Below are positions 14,785 through 21,273 of a stretch of 26,516 nucleotides of DNA, one piece after another (position 1 is the stretch's first letter; every line of letters begins with the position of its first letter). A program made the position numbers and the translations under genes. Below the pieces are notes generated by a model, which worked only from the letters and a program-made list of their open reading frames with translations, was not told where the DNA came from and made no database searches. Where the stretch lies: the NCBI GenBank assembly GCA_963696625.1, contig CAVOKZ010000019.1:1-26516 (forward strand), read 5' to 3'. Source of the stretch: JAWVFN01 sp963696625 (GTDB lineage Bacteria > Actinomycetota > Thermoleophilia > Solirubrobacterales > 70-9).

Positions 14785-15825
14785 ATGACCCGCTCCTCCG
14801 CCGTCCCGCCGCCGGTCACCGCGGTGATGGAAGCGGCCGCCGCCTGGCTGCCGGCGCGGATGGGCGACGTCGAGTCGCGCCTGCGCGAGCTCGCCTCCGG
14901 ACACGGCGAGACGCTCGGCGAGGACTCGACCGCGACGCTCCAGGCCGGCGGCAAGCGTATGCGGCCGCTGCTGGTGCTGCTCTGCGCCGGCGACGAGCCG
15001 CCCGACCACGCCGTGCGGGCCGCGGTCGCGGTCGAGCTGATCCACATGGCGACGCTGGTCCACGACGACGTCTTGGATGCCGCGCCGGTCAGGCGCGGGC
15101 GCCCAACCGTCTTCGCATCGTCAGGGCGGGGCCGCGCGGTCGCCGTCGGCGACCTTCTGTTCTCTCGAGCCTTCGCGGAGCTGGCATCACCCGACGGCTC
15201 CTCCGCTTCGCGTCCGGGGCCGTCGGGAGGAGAGCGCGCACGGGGTGGACCTGATCAGCGACTGGTCGGGATCCTCAGTCGTAGTTGTGTCCTGCTCGCC
15301 CTCGGCGAGCTCGCTCAGCGCGACGACGCCTTCGACATGTCGGTGACCGAGCAGCGCTATTTCGAGCGCTGCCGGCTGAAGACCGCCCAGCTCTTCGAGT
15401 GCGCCTGCCGTCTCGGCCGGATCTCATCGGGCCTGCCCGGCGAGGAGGCGTTCGCGAGCTTCGGCGAGGAGATCGGGCTCGCCTTCCAGCTGCTCGACGA
15501 CGTCCTCGACGTAACCGGGCCCACCGAGCGCACCGGCAAGGCGCGCGGCACCGACCTGCTCGACGGCACCGTCAACCTGCCCCTGATCCTCGCCGCCCGC
15601 CAGGACCCGGGGCTGGCGGGCGCCGACCTGCACGGGCTCGACCCGGCGGGGGCGGAGGCTCTCTGCGAGAAGATCGCCGCCACCGGCGCCCTCGACGAGG
15701 TCCGCGAGCGCGCCCGGGCCGGGGTCGAGCGCGCCAAGCGGACACTTGCCGAAAGCGACCTCGGCGAGGGCGACCGCAAGCTGCTCGCGCTGCTCGCCGA
15801 CGGCGTGGTCGAGCGCTATTCCTGA
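14785..15825 (+). CDS. Polyprenyl diphosphate synthase (menaquinone side chain)
   Basis: The 346-residue protein is a trans-isoprenyl diphosphate synthase that builds the long prenyl chain, here most likely for menaquinone, given menG directly upstream. Features: GGKRMRPLL (55-63), first Asp-rich motif DDVLD (94-98) followed by RRGRPTVF, and second motif DDVLD (238-242). An insertion of about 20 residues at 136-156 (rich in Ser, Gly, Pro, Arg) separates two helices that are normally joined by a short loop. In the DNA it coincides with an inverted repeat at 15190-15227. The reading frame stays open and conserved on both sides, so the enzyme is probably functional. Chain length cannot be read from the sequence. 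Confidence 0.88.
   Translation: MTRSSAVPPPVTAVMEAAAAWLPARMGDVESRLRELASGHGETLGEDSTATLQAGGKRMRPLLVLLCAGDEPPDHAVRAAVAVELIHMATLVHDDVLDAAPVRRGRPTVFASSGRGRAVAVGDLLFSRAFAELASPDGSSASRPGPSGGERARGGPDQRLVGILSRSCVLLALGELAQRDDAFDMSVTEQRYFERCRLKTAQLFECACRLGRISSGLPGEEAFASFGEEIGLAFQLLDDVLDVTGPTERTGKARGTDLLDGTVNLPLILAARQDPGLAGADLHGLDPAGAEALCEKIAATGALDEVRERARAGVERAKRTLAESDLGEGDRKLLALLADGVVERYS
15190..15227. repeat. Inverted repeat inside prenyl synthase gene
   Basis: CCCGACGGC (15190-15198) and GCCGTCGGG (15219-15227) are perfect complements around a 20-base loop. They encode the Ser/Pro/Gly-rich residues that interrupt the conserved protein. It may be a small palindromic element inserted in frame. Confidence 0.6.
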
Positions 15826-15841
15826 TATTCACCGCGGACTC

Positions 15842-16360
15842 GTGGACCAGACCGACCTCACTCGCCGCCGCCTGTTCCAGGGACTCGGCGTTGCCGGGCT
15901 GGCCGCTTCCCCGGCCCTGCTTGCCGCCTGCGGGGACGATGACTCTTCGAGCGACACTGACGAGGCCAACGACTTGAAGATCGTTCAGGTTGGGCAGGCC
16001 CGCGAGTTCGAGATGGTCGCCGTCTACACGAAGCTGCTCGAACTGGCCCCGCCGTCCGCGAAGCCGCTGGTCCAGGAGATCCTCACCCAGGAGCAGGCCC
16101 ACGCGACGGGGCTCTCGACGGTGATCACCGACCTCGGTGGCACTCCCGTCAAGCCCGCCGGCGTGGCTCAGGAGATCCCTGTGCCGCTCCAGAACTGGCC
16201 GAGCGGACGCGCCGAGGTCGCCGGCCTCGAAGCGAGCAAGTCGGGGGACTACATCTCGGAGATCCCGGAGCTGACGATCGGCGACCTGCGCGCGACCTGG
16301 ACCTCCCTCGCCATGTCCGCCTCCCAGCACATCACCGTCCTCGAAGGACTCCCCGCGTGA
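15842..16360 (+). CDS. Tat-exported ferritin-like lipoprotein
   Basis: The 172-residue product starts with a twin-Arg signal (LTRRRLFQGLGVAGLAA) that ends in a lipobox LLAAC (Cys30), so it is probably a Tat-exported lipoprotein on the outer face of the membrane. The mature part has a Ser/Asp-rich linker and then a ferritin-like four-helix domain (PF13668 type), with candidate acidic/His ligands in REFEMVAVY and LTQEQAHATGL. GTG at 15842 is the start that gives the signal peptide; the frame remains open upstream but unconserved. The following gene overlaps it as GTGA and encodes a paralogue. Metal binding and function are inferred from the fold; no enzymatic role is known for most members. Confidence 0.82.
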   Translation: MDQTDLTRRRLFQGLGVAGLAASPALLAACGDDDSSSDTDEANDLKIVQVGQAREFEMVAVYTKLLELAPPSAKPLVQEILTQEQAHATGLSTVITDLGGTPVKPAGVAQEIPVPLQNWPSGRAEVAGLEASKSGDYISEIPELTIGDLRATWTSLAMSASQHITVLEGLPA

Positions 16361-16926
16361 GCCCGGGCAGCCTCAGCCGGCGCGAGTTCGCGCGGCGCGG
16401 CGCCCTGGTTGGGGCGGCCGCTGCAGTTCCCGGCGTCTTCGCCGCCACAGCCTTCGCTCAGGATGGGGAGGACACCTCCGACACCGACACCGAGATCCTC
16501 GTCCGCTCGATCGGCTTCGTCCAGCAGTCGATCCTTGCCTACGAGGCCGCGCTCGCCAGCAAGATGCTTGGCCCCTTCACCGCGACCGCGGCCAAGTTCG
16601 CCGCCGGGGAGCGCAAGCAGGAGAAGCTGCTCAGCGCGGCGCTCGAGAAGATCGGCGGCGAGCCGCTGCCGGCTCCGCAGGCCGACGGGGTTCCGGGGCT
16701 GACCCAAGCCCAGACCCGCGAGGACTGGCTCAACCTCCTGATCCGCACGTCGAACCAACTCGTCGCGGCCTACGTCGAGGGCCAGACGGAGCTCGGCGCC
16801 GCCGATCTGCTGATCCTCAGCGCCCAGAACTGCGCCAACGTCGGCCAGCACCTCGTCACATTGCGCCAGGAGCTCGGGACCGACCCGCTGCCGGCGGCGC
16901 TTCCCTCGGGCTCAGAGAAGAGTTAG
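16357..16926 (+). CDS. Tat-exported ferritin-like protein
   Basis: The 189-residue protein begins with a twin-Arg signal (SLSRREFARRG) and a hydrophobic stretch ending around AATAFAQ, without a lipobox, so it is likely released or loosely held outside the membrane. The mature part is a ferritin-like helical domain, with an FVQQSILAYEAAL helix and an AGERKQEKLLSAAL helix carrying acidic residues. The start GTG overlaps the stop of the preceding lipoprotein, indicating coupled translation and perhaps a hetero-oligomer. I cannot assign the metal or reaction. Both depend on the Tat system encoded about 1 kb downstream. Confidence 0.82.
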   Translation: MSPGSLSRREFARRGALVGAAAAVPGVFAATAFAQDGEDTSDTDTEILVRSIGFVQQSILAYEAALASKMLGPFTATAAKFAAGERKQEKLLSAALEKIGGEPLPAPQADGVPGLTQAQTREDWLNLLIRTSNQLVAAYVEGQTELGAADLLILSAQNCANVGQHLVTLRQELGTDPLPAALPSGSEKS

Positions 16927-16930
16927 GTTT

Positions 16931-17260
16931 CTAGAAGTCTTCGGGCAGGACCAGGTCGGCGTCGAGCGCCGCGACCAGGTGCTCGAGGTCCCGCTCCATG
17001 TTCTCGCGGGTCAGCTTGCGGAGGTCGTCGATGACCAGGCGCATGCCCTCGTCGAGAAAACGGTCGTACTCGTCGATGTCGCGCTGGGCGAAGGTGCCGC
17101 CGCCGCGCCATTCGCACTCGGGGCAGCGAAGCTCGACGCTCCAGCCCTCGCCTGGAATCTCTTCCCAGTCGACCGGCTGGACCAGATCCGAGCTGCACTC
17201 GGCGCAGAGCTGCATCTGAGTGCTCTTGGGGGCTTGCCCTGTCCGTCTCGGTGCGCTCAT
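16931..17260 (-). CDS. Small zinc-ribbon protein, unknown function
   Basis: The 109-residue protein carries a zinc-ribbon near its N-terminus, with CAEC and CPEC pairs about 25 residues apart, followed by an acidic helical part with a predicted coiled segment (LRKLTRENMERDLEHLV) and a C-terminal DLVLPEDF. I do not recognise a named family. An adjacent GTG (17263) and ATG (17260) could both start it. I choose the ATG because a GATAGT box lies 7 bases upstream; a later Met at 17215 directly before the first cysteine pair is a further option. It is divergent from dcd and convergent with the ferritin-like gene, with only 4 bases between stops. Confidence 0.7.
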   Translation of the reverse strand: MSAPRRTGQAPKSTQMQLCAECSSDLVQPVDWEEIPGEGWSVELRCPECEWRGGGTFAQRDIDEYDRFLDEGMRLVIDDLRKLTRENMERDLEHLVAALDADLVLPEDF

Positions 17261-17267
17261 CACATCA

Positions 17268-17273
17268 ACTATC
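17268..17273 (-). promoter_or_regulatory. Candidate -10 box GATAGT for zinc-ribbon gene
   Basis: On the minus strand GATAGT lies 7 bases before the ATG at 17260 (4 before the GTG at 17263). It faces the dcd promoter across an interval with a perfect palindrome. Confidence 0.35.
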
Positions 17274-17297
17274 GGTAGCAGCGGGGATGGCTTTAGG

Positions 17298-17307
17298 GGG
17301 AATTCCC
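17298..17307. promoter_or_regulatory. Palindrome GGGAATTCCC between divergent promoters
   Basis: A perfect 10-base palindrome sits between the two facing -10 boxes, overlapping the expected -35 position of dcd. It could be an operator for a dimeric regulator; a chance palindrome cannot be excluded. Confidence 0.3.
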
Positions 17308-17327
17308 GAAATCGACGTACCCACGCA

Positions 17328-17333
17328 TAGACT
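17328..17333 (+). promoter_or_regulatory. Candidate -10 box TAGACT for dcd
   Basis: TAGACT lies 9 bases before the dcd ATG with no Shine-Dalgarno sequence between, consistent with a leaderless or nearly leaderless transcript. Confidence 0.45.
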
Positions 17334-17342
17334 CCGCTTCAC

Positions 17343-17948
17343 ATGGTGCTCAGCGACCGCACGATCAAGGAGGAGATCGCCGCGGGGCGGCTCGTATTCG
17401 ACCCCTACGACGAGTCGCTCGTGCAGCCCTCGAGCGTCGACATGCGGGTCGATTCCGCCTTCCGCGTCTTCAACAACACCAAGCACCCGTACATCGACGT
17501 GCGCAAGCCGATGGAGGATTTGACCGAGCTCGTCAGGGTCGAACCCGGCGAGCCCTTCGTCCTTCACCCCGGCGAGTTCGTCCTCGGTCAGACGCTCGAG
17601 CGGGTCAAGCTGCCCGACGACCTCGTCGCCCGGCTCGAGGGCAAGAGCTCGCTCGGCCGGCTCGGGCTCGTGATCCATTCGACCGCCGGCTTCGTCGATC
17701 CCGGCTTCGAGGGCAACCTGACGCTCGAGCTCTCCAACCTCGCGAACCTCCCGATCACCCTGTTCGAGGGAATGCCGATCGGCCAGATCTCGTTCATGCG
17801 CATGGATCGAGCGGTCGAGAACCCCTACGGCGGGACCGCGGCGGGCAGCAAGTACCAGGGTCAGGCCGAGCCCACCGCCAGCCGCTACCACCTCAATTTT
17901 GCCAACGGGGCCGAGGCGGAATCCGAGAAGTCACATAAGAATTCCTAA
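17343..17948 (+). CDS. dcd: dCTP deaminase (probably bifunctional dCTP deaminase/dUTPase)
   Basis: The 201-residue protein closely follows the Mycobacterium tuberculosis-type Dcd, a trimeric enzyme that converts dCTP to dUMP in one active site. Conserved blocks include LVQPSSVDMRVDSAFRVFNN, EPFVLHPGEFVLG, the phosphate-binding GKSSLGRLGLVIHSTAGF, FEGNLTLEL with catalytic Glu129, and the C-terminal lid GSKYQGQAEPTASRY. The dual activity is inferred from this similarity. The start MVLSDRTIKEEI is canonical. It provides dUMP for thymidylate synthesis. It is followed after 33 bases by tatA, which has its own promoter-like box, so cotranscription is uncertain. Confidence 0.95.
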   Translation: MVLSDRTIKEEIAAGRLVFDPYDESLVQPSSVDMRVDSAFRVFNNTKHPYIDVRKPMEDLTELVRVEPGEPFVLHPGEFVLGQTLERVKLPDDLVARLEGKSSLGRLGLVIHSTAGFVDPGFEGNLTLELSNLANLPITLFEGMPIGQISFMRMDRAVENPYGGTAAGSKYQGQAEPTASRYHLNFANGAEAESEKSHKNS

Positions 17949-17967
17949 CCCGTAGGGCCGCGTGCCG

Positions 17968-17973
17968 TACCAT
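17968..17973 (+). promoter_or_regulatory. Candidate -10 box TACCAT for tatA
   Basis: TACCAT lies 8 bases before the tatA ATG, again without a Shine-Dalgarno sequence. Confidence 0.45.
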
Positions 17974-17981
17974 CTGCGCCG

Positions 17982-18245
17982 ATGCCCAATATCGGACCAC
18001 TGGAAATCGCAATCGTTCTGGTCATAGTGCTGATCGTCTTCGGGCCGAAGCGTCTGCCCGAGCTCGGCAAGTCCCTCGGTGAGGGAATCCGCGGCTTCCG
18101 CGGGTCGATCAGCGGAGATGACGACAAGGACAGCACCGAGACCAAGCAATCGGAGCTGAAGGCCGCGACCCCGCAGCCGCCCGCCGAGAAGCCCGCCGCC
18201 GAGAAGCCCGTCGAGGGCGAAGTAGTCACCGAGAACAAGGGCTAG
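17982..18245 (+). CDS. tatA: Sec-independent translocase TatA subunit
   Basis: The 87-residue protein has the TatA layout: a short outside N-terminus, one membrane helix (LEIAIVLVIVLIVFG), the FGPKRLPELGKSLGEGIRGFR hinge and amphipathic helix, then a charged, Pro/Lys/Glu-rich tail with EKPAAEKP repeats. TatA oligomers form the pore-like part of the twin-arginine pathway, which exports folded proteins. tatC follows 4 bases after the stop. No tatB is seen, as is common when TatA serves both roles. Likely clients in this window are the Rieske protein and both ferritin-like proteins. Confidence 0.95.
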   Translation: MPNIGPLEIAIVLVIVLIVFGPKRLPELGKSLGEGIRGFRGSISGDDDKDSTETKQSELKAATPQPPAEKPAAEKPVEGEVVTENKG

Positions 18246-18249
18246 CTCG

Positions 18250-19038
18250 ATGCCGCGTGTCGGGCCGGTCTCCCACGAGGACCGGTTGACGCTTGTCGAG
18301 CACCTCGACGAACTTCGCACACGCCTGATCTGGTCGCTGGTCGCGCTGGCGGTCGCCTTCGCCATCTGCTTCTGGCAGAACGACTGGATCCTCGACGTGA
18401 TCAACAAGCCGCTGCCCGATCATCTCGATCACCCGATCACCTTCGGCGTCGCCGAGCCGTTCACGACGACGATCACGGTCAGCGCCTACGCGGCGATCCT
18501 GATCTCGATGCCGATCATCCTCTACCAGCTCTACGCGTTCGTGCTGCCGGCGTTCAAGCCCGACGAGCGCAAGGTCGCGTTGCCGCTGCTGATGATGATC
18601 CCGGCGCTGTTCATCGCCGGCGTCGTCTTCGGCTACTACGTCGTGCTGCCGGCGGCGGTCAAGTTCCTGCTCAACTTCAACGACAGCCAGTTCAACATCC
18701 AGGTCCGGGCCAAGGACTACTACAGCTTCGTCTCGATGACGCTGATCGCGATGGGCCTCGTGTTCCAGGTTCCGGTCGGGATCCTCGCGATCACCCGGCT
18801 GGGGATCACCACGCCCGAGCAGCTCGCCAAGAACCGCCGCTACGCCTACGTGATCATCGCCGTCGTCGCCGCGGCGCTGCCCGGCACCGACCCGGTCTCG
18901 ATGCTGATCGAGATGATCCCGCTGCTGGCGCTCTTTGAGATCAGCCTTGTCATATCCCGCCTGTGGGGCCGGCCGCGCGAGCGCCGGTCGCCGGCAGCCG
19001 ATGCGCCCGGCGGCGGCCCCCCCGGCGAAGCAGCATAG
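18250..19038 (+). CDS. tatC: Sec-independent translocase TatC subunit
   Basis: TatC is the six-helix membrane receptor that recognises twin-arginine signals. The 262-residue product shows the conserved N-terminal LVEHLDELRTRLIWSL, the first loop with PLPDHLDHPITFGVAEPFTTTI, the FVLPAFKPDERK loop, and helices 3-6 including FGYYVVLPAAVKFLL. Its tail after RLWGRPRERR is Pro/Gly/Ala-rich and probably disordered. The ATG at 18250 is 4 bases past the tatA stop; ATG plus MPRVGPVSHEDRLT gives the usual short leader. It forms an operon with tatA. Confidence 0.96.
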   Translation: MPRVGPVSHEDRLTLVEHLDELRTRLIWSLVALAVAFAICFWQNDWILDVINKPLPDHLDHPITFGVAEPFTTTITVSAYAAILISMPIILYQLYAFVLPAFKPDERKVALPLLMMIPALFIAGVVFGYYVVLPAAVKFLLNFNDSQFNIQVRAKDYYSFVSMTLIAMGLVFQVPVGILAITRLGITTPEQLAKNRRYAYVIIAVVAAALPGTDPVSMLIEMIPLLALFEISLVISRLWGRPRERRSPAADAPGGGPPGEAA

Positions 19039-19039
19039 G

Positions 19040-19045
19040 TACCCT
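19040..19045 (+). promoter_or_regulatory. Candidate -10 box TACCCT
   Basis: TACCCT lies 8 bases before the GTG at 19054 and starts in the base after the tatC stop region. It fits the leaderless pattern. Confidence 0.4.
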
Positions 19046-19053
19046 TCGCCGCC

Positions 19054-19884
19054 GTGCTGTTCGACCTCCAGAGCCCGCGCCGCCGCAACTTCATCCGCGT
19101 GATCTACGCGGGCCTTGCCGTGCTCATGGGCGGCGGGCTGATCCTGTTCGGGATCGGCGGAGGCGGAGGCGGAGGCATCCTCGACGCGATCGGCCTCACC
19201 GATTCGACCGGCAGCGGCGGAGGCGGCGGTAACCCGTTCGAGGACCAGATCTCCGAGGCCGAGGCGAAGCTCGTGGTCAACCCGCAGGACCAGCAAGCGC
19301 TGATCACGCTGGTCACGCTCCACGTCCAGTCGGGTCAGCAGCAGGTCGACGTCGACCCGGACACGGGCCAGCAGAGCCCGACGGTCGAGTCGAACGAGGA
19401 GTTCCAGAGGGCCGCCGACAACTGGGACGCATATCTGAAGACGAAGCCCGCGAAGCCCAACTTCGCCGCGGCGACCCAGGTGGCGCAGGCCTACCTCTTC
19501 CTCGCCGAGTCCTCGACCTCAGCCGGCGAAGTCGACGCCAACCTTCAGGGCGCCGCCGGCGCGCAGAAGATCGCGGCCGAGCAGCAGCCGACCCTGGGGT
19601 CGCTCTCGACCCTGGCGCAGTACCTCTACTTCGCCGGCGACACCGCCGCGGCCGACCGGGCCGCCCAGCAGGCGCTCGCCAAGGCCGATTCATCCAACAA
19701 GGCCCAGCTCCAGACCCAGCTCGACCAGCTAAAGAAGCTCGGCGAGTCGATCCGCCAGCAGATCGACACTGTCGCCAAGCAGGAGAAGCAGCAGGCCCAA
19801 GCCGGGGCCGGAGCCACCGGCGGCGCCGGCTCCAACCCGTTCCAGAACCCGCTCGGCTCGAGCGGCGCGCTGGACGGCCAGTAG
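19054..19884 (+). CDS. Membrane-anchored TPR-like protein
   Basis: The 276-residue protein starts with a short basic segment (SPRRRNFIRVIYAG) and one membrane helix, followed by two Gly-rich linkers (GIGGGGGGG and SGGGGG). The outer part (about 65-260) has helical repeats of TPR character: EAEAKLVVNPQDQQALITL, a WDAYLKTKP helix, AAATQVAQAYLFLAES, then AAEQQPTLGSLSTLAQYLYFAGD with AADRAAQQALAKA. It ends with a Gln-rich coiled segment and a Gly/Pro tail. I do not know a specific function; it is probably a scaffold outside the membrane. The start is a GTG 8 bases after a TACCCT box. It follows tatC by 15 bases. Confidence 0.75.
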   Translation: MLFDLQSPRRRNFIRVIYAGLAVLMGGGLILFGIGGGGGGGILDAIGLTDSTGSGGGGGNPFEDQISEAEAKLVVNPQDQQALITLVTLHVQSGQQQVDVDPDTGQQSPTVESNEEFQRAADNWDAYLKTKPAKPNFAAATQVAQAYLFLAESSTSAGEVDANLQGAAGAQKIAAEQQPTLGSLSTLAQYLYFAGDTAAADRAAQQALAKADSSNKAQLQTQLDQLKKLGESIRQQIDTVAKQEKQQAQAGAGATGGAGSNPFQNPLGSSGALDGQ

Positions 19885-19908
19885 GTTTCGGACCCCGCGC
19901 CTCCGACC

Positions 19909-19914
19909 TATACT
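19909..19914 (+). promoter_or_regulatory. -10 box TATACT of the tRNA gene
   Basis: TATACT, the best -10 match in the window, lies 31 bases before the tRNA. A weak -35 (TTCGGA, 19887-19892) is 16 bases upstream. Confidence 0.6.
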
Positions 19915-19922
19915 TTCTCGCC

Positions 19923-19942
19923 GCTTCGCCTTGTCGCGAAGC
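19923..19942 (+). other. Hairpin in the tRNA 5' leader
   Basis: GCTTCGC (19923-19929) and GCGAAGC (19936-19942) form a perfect 7-base stem with loop CTTGTC, three bases before the tRNA. It would be removed by RNase P with the leader and may guide processing. Confidence 0.45.
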
Positions 19943-19945
19943 CCC

Positions 19946-20018
19946 GGGCCGTTAGCTCAGTTGGTAGAGCAGGAGCCTCTTAAGCTCAAGGTCGAAGGTT
20001 CGAGCCCTTCACGGCCCA
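19946..20018 (+). tRNA. tRNA-Lys (anticodon CTT)
   Basis: A complete 73-base tRNA folds by eye. The acceptor stem is GGGCCGT/ACGGCCC with discriminator A, the D-arm GCTC...GAGC, the anticodon loop CTCTTAA with anticodon CTT (reads AAG, Lys), and the T-arm has GGTTCGAGC-type sequence. No CCA is encoded. The 27-43 pair is a G-A mismatch, as in other actinobacterial tRNA-Lys(CTT). Confidence 0.96.
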
Positions 20019-20033
20019 CTCGCTGTTCCGCCG

Positions 20034-20051
20034 CCGGCGACTAATCGTCGG
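20034..20051 (+). terminator. Weak stem-loop after the tRNA
   Basis: CCGGCGA (20034-20040) and TCGTCGG (20045-20051) pair with one G-U around loop CTAA, 16 bases after the tRNA. There is no T-run, so intrinsic termination is doubtful. It overlaps the end of the small minus-strand ORF. Confidence 0.3.
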
Positions 20052-20130
20052 AGCGAGCGCCCGCGTGGTAGCTCAGGTACCAGGCGACGTGGCGCACGGC
20101 GTTGACGGGAGTCAGCACGATTCTCCCCAT
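20041..20130 (-). CDS. Probable small protein of 29 residues
   Basis: This is an ATG-initiated frame of 29 codons with a TAG stop (20041-20043). The product starts MGRIVLTPVNAV, continues with RHVAWYLSYHAGA and ends RSDD. I do not recognise it. It could form one amphipathic helix. In favour: by my count 24 of 28 sense codons after the ATG end in G or C, like the real genes here. A TAGAAT box lies 10 bases before the ATG, the same box as at the SHOCT gene, and the ORF explains an otherwise empty interval between the tRNA and the next gene. Against: it is short and I have no homologue to compare. Confidence 0.45.
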   Translation of the reverse strand: MGRIVLTPVNAVRHVAWYLSYHAGARSDD

Positions 20131-20140
20131 CGGTGCAGGC

Positions 20141-20146
20141 ATTCTA
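20141..20146 (-). promoter_or_regulatory. Candidate -10 box TAGAAT for the small ORF
   Basis: On the minus strand TAGAAT lies 10 bases before the ATG at 20130. It is divergent from the TAAACT box of the membrane-protein gene, with 36 bases between. Confidence 0.4.
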
Positions 20147-20182
20147 TTTGGTTTGAGAGCGGAATGGTCCGGGTTCCATACC

Positions 20183-20188
20183 TAAACT
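20183..20188 (+). promoter_or_regulatory. Candidate -10 box TAAACT
   Basis: TAAACT lies 6 bases before the GTG at 20195, the closest spacing of all boxes listed, consistent with a leaderless transcript. Confidence 0.5.
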
Positions 20189-20194
20189 GGCTGC

Positions 20195-20893
20195 GTGAGG
20201 CTCCGACGTAGGCACAGACGGCCGTCGAGGGGCGCCGAGCGCGTCACGGTCGCGCTCGCCGCGATGGCGATCGCGACCGCGGGCACGGTGATCGCCGGTG
20301 AGGTCTCGCGGCTGGCCCGCCGCCGCCGCGACGACGAGAGCATCCCCACCCCCGACAACGCCGCTGAGCTCGCCGGCCTCGCGACGCGCGACACCGCCAC
20401 CGTCGTTCGCAACGCCTACGCCGAGGCGCCCAGGCGCGAGACCGTGCTCTTCAACATCCTCAGCGGCTTCCTCGGCGCCTTCGCGATCATCCGCCTCCTG
20501 ACCTGGTCGATCCGCGGCGGCAGGCTCCCGGTGGGAGGCGACATCGTGATCGGCAAGCGCCACATCCACCACTTCGTGCCCGGGATCATCATCGCCTTCG
20601 GCTCCGGCGGCGCGGCGCTCGCGAGCGAGAACGAGAAGCTCGAGGAGGCCCTGGCGCTCGGTTTCGGCGCCGGTGCCGGTTTGACCTTCGACGAGTCGGC
20701 GCTGCTGCTCGACCTGCGCGACGTCTACTGGAGCCGCGAGGGCCTGCTCTCAGTCCAGGTCAGCCTCGCCGTCTCGGCGATGCTCGGCGCCTCGATCCTG
20801 GCGATGCGAATGCTGCGCCGCGGCGAGCTCAAGGCCGAGGAGGGCGAGCTGATCCCGGGTGCCGCCCACGCGAGCGACGCGGCGACGGTCTAG
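20195..20893 (+). CDS. Integral membrane protein, unknown function
   Basis: The 232-residue protein has an Arg-rich N-terminus and about four to five membrane segments: ERVTVALAAMAIATAGTVIAG, FNILSGFLGAFAIIRLLTW, a His-containing loop GKRHIHHFVPGIIIAFGSG leading to another helix, an acidic segment EALALGFGAGAGLTFDESALLLDL, and VQVSLAVSAMLGASILAMRML. The HIHHF and DESALL motifs look conserved-like and could bind a metal, but I cannot name the family. The GTG start at 20195 is fixed by the TAAACT box just upstream. It is followed after 28 bases by the SHOCT gene, which has its own box. Confidence 0.75.
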   Translation: MRLRRRHRRPSRGAERVTVALAAMAIATAGTVIAGEVSRLARRRRDDESIPTPDNAAELAGLATRDTATVVRNAYAEAPRRETVLFNILSGFLGAFAIIRLLTWSIRGGRLPVGGDIVIGKRHIHHFVPGIIIAFGSGGAALASENEKLEEALALGFGAGAGLTFDESALLLDLRDVYWSREGLLSVQVSLAVSAMLGASILAMRMLRRGELKAEEGELIPGAAHASDAATV

Positions 20894-20907
20894 CGCTTCA
20901 TCTGTCG

Positions 20908-20913
20908 TAGAAT
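20908..20913 (+). promoter_or_regulatory. Candidate -10 box TAGAAT for SHOCT gene
   Basis: TAGAAT, five of six bases matching the consensus TATAAT, lies 8 bases before the GTG at 20922 and decides that start. Confidence 0.55.
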
Positions 20914-20921
20914 CGCCTCAG

Positions 20922-21188
20922 GTGATCGAGGTAGGCCTCTCACTTCTTCCGCTCGCGGACGCATGGGGAATGCATGATGGAGACATCGGAACCGGCTGGA
21001 TGATCGTGATGATGTTGGGCATGGTCGTCTTCTGGGGGCTCGTCATCTTTGGAGTCATCTGGCTCTTGCGCGAGGCGGTTGGGCGAGGGCACCACGATCC
21101 CCTGGCGACCCTCGATCACCGGCTCGCGGACGGCCAGATCTCGGTCAAGGAGTACGAGCAGCGAAAGAAGGCCCTCACGCGTTCCTGA
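20922..21188 (+). CDS. Single-helix membrane protein with SHOCT domain
   Basis: The 88-residue product has a short N-terminus, a membrane helix (MIVMMLGMVVFWGLVIFGVIW) and a C-terminal SHOCT domain, the short helical motif DPLATLDHRLADGQISVKEY often found at the ends of membrane or oligomerising proteins. Its function is unknown. The GTG at 20922 is chosen for the TAGAAT box 8 bases upstream; the frame is open further upstream but overlaps the previous gene with unconserved residues. It is convergent with purA. Confidence 0.8.
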   Translation: MIEVGLSLLPLADAWGMHDGDIGTGWMIVMMLGMVVFWGLVIFGVIWLLREAVGRGHHDPLATLDHRLADGQISVKEYEQRKKALTRS

Positions 21189-21257
21189 CCGGTCGGTCGA
21201 GTCAGCCCCTTCGTCCGAGATACTGGGGCCCTGTCTGACCCGCCCTCTCCTGTTGGA

Positions 21258-21273
21258 GACGCTCTCGAGCGTC
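21258..21273. terminator. Palindromic hairpin at the purA end
   Basis: GACGCTC (21258-21264) and GAGCGTC (21267-21273) are perfect complements with only two bases between, so the real loop would be wider. It overlaps the last bases of the purA stop and lies between convergent genes, so it could serve both directions. No T-run follows. Confidence 0.35.

Noticed and set aside
15746..15841. Longer N-terminus for the first ferritin-like protein
   Set aside because: The extension lies within the prenyl synthase gene and would bury the twin-Arg lipoprotein signal.
19157..19175. GGAGGC-type triplet repeats near 19160
   Set aside because: They simply encode the Gly-rich linker of the TPR-like membrane protein.
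20064..20120. tRNA-like start GTGGTAGCTCAGGTACC after the true tRNA
   Set aside because: Only the D-arm resembles a tRNA; no T-arm or closing acceptor stem follows. The stretch is better explained as codons of the small minus-strand ORF.
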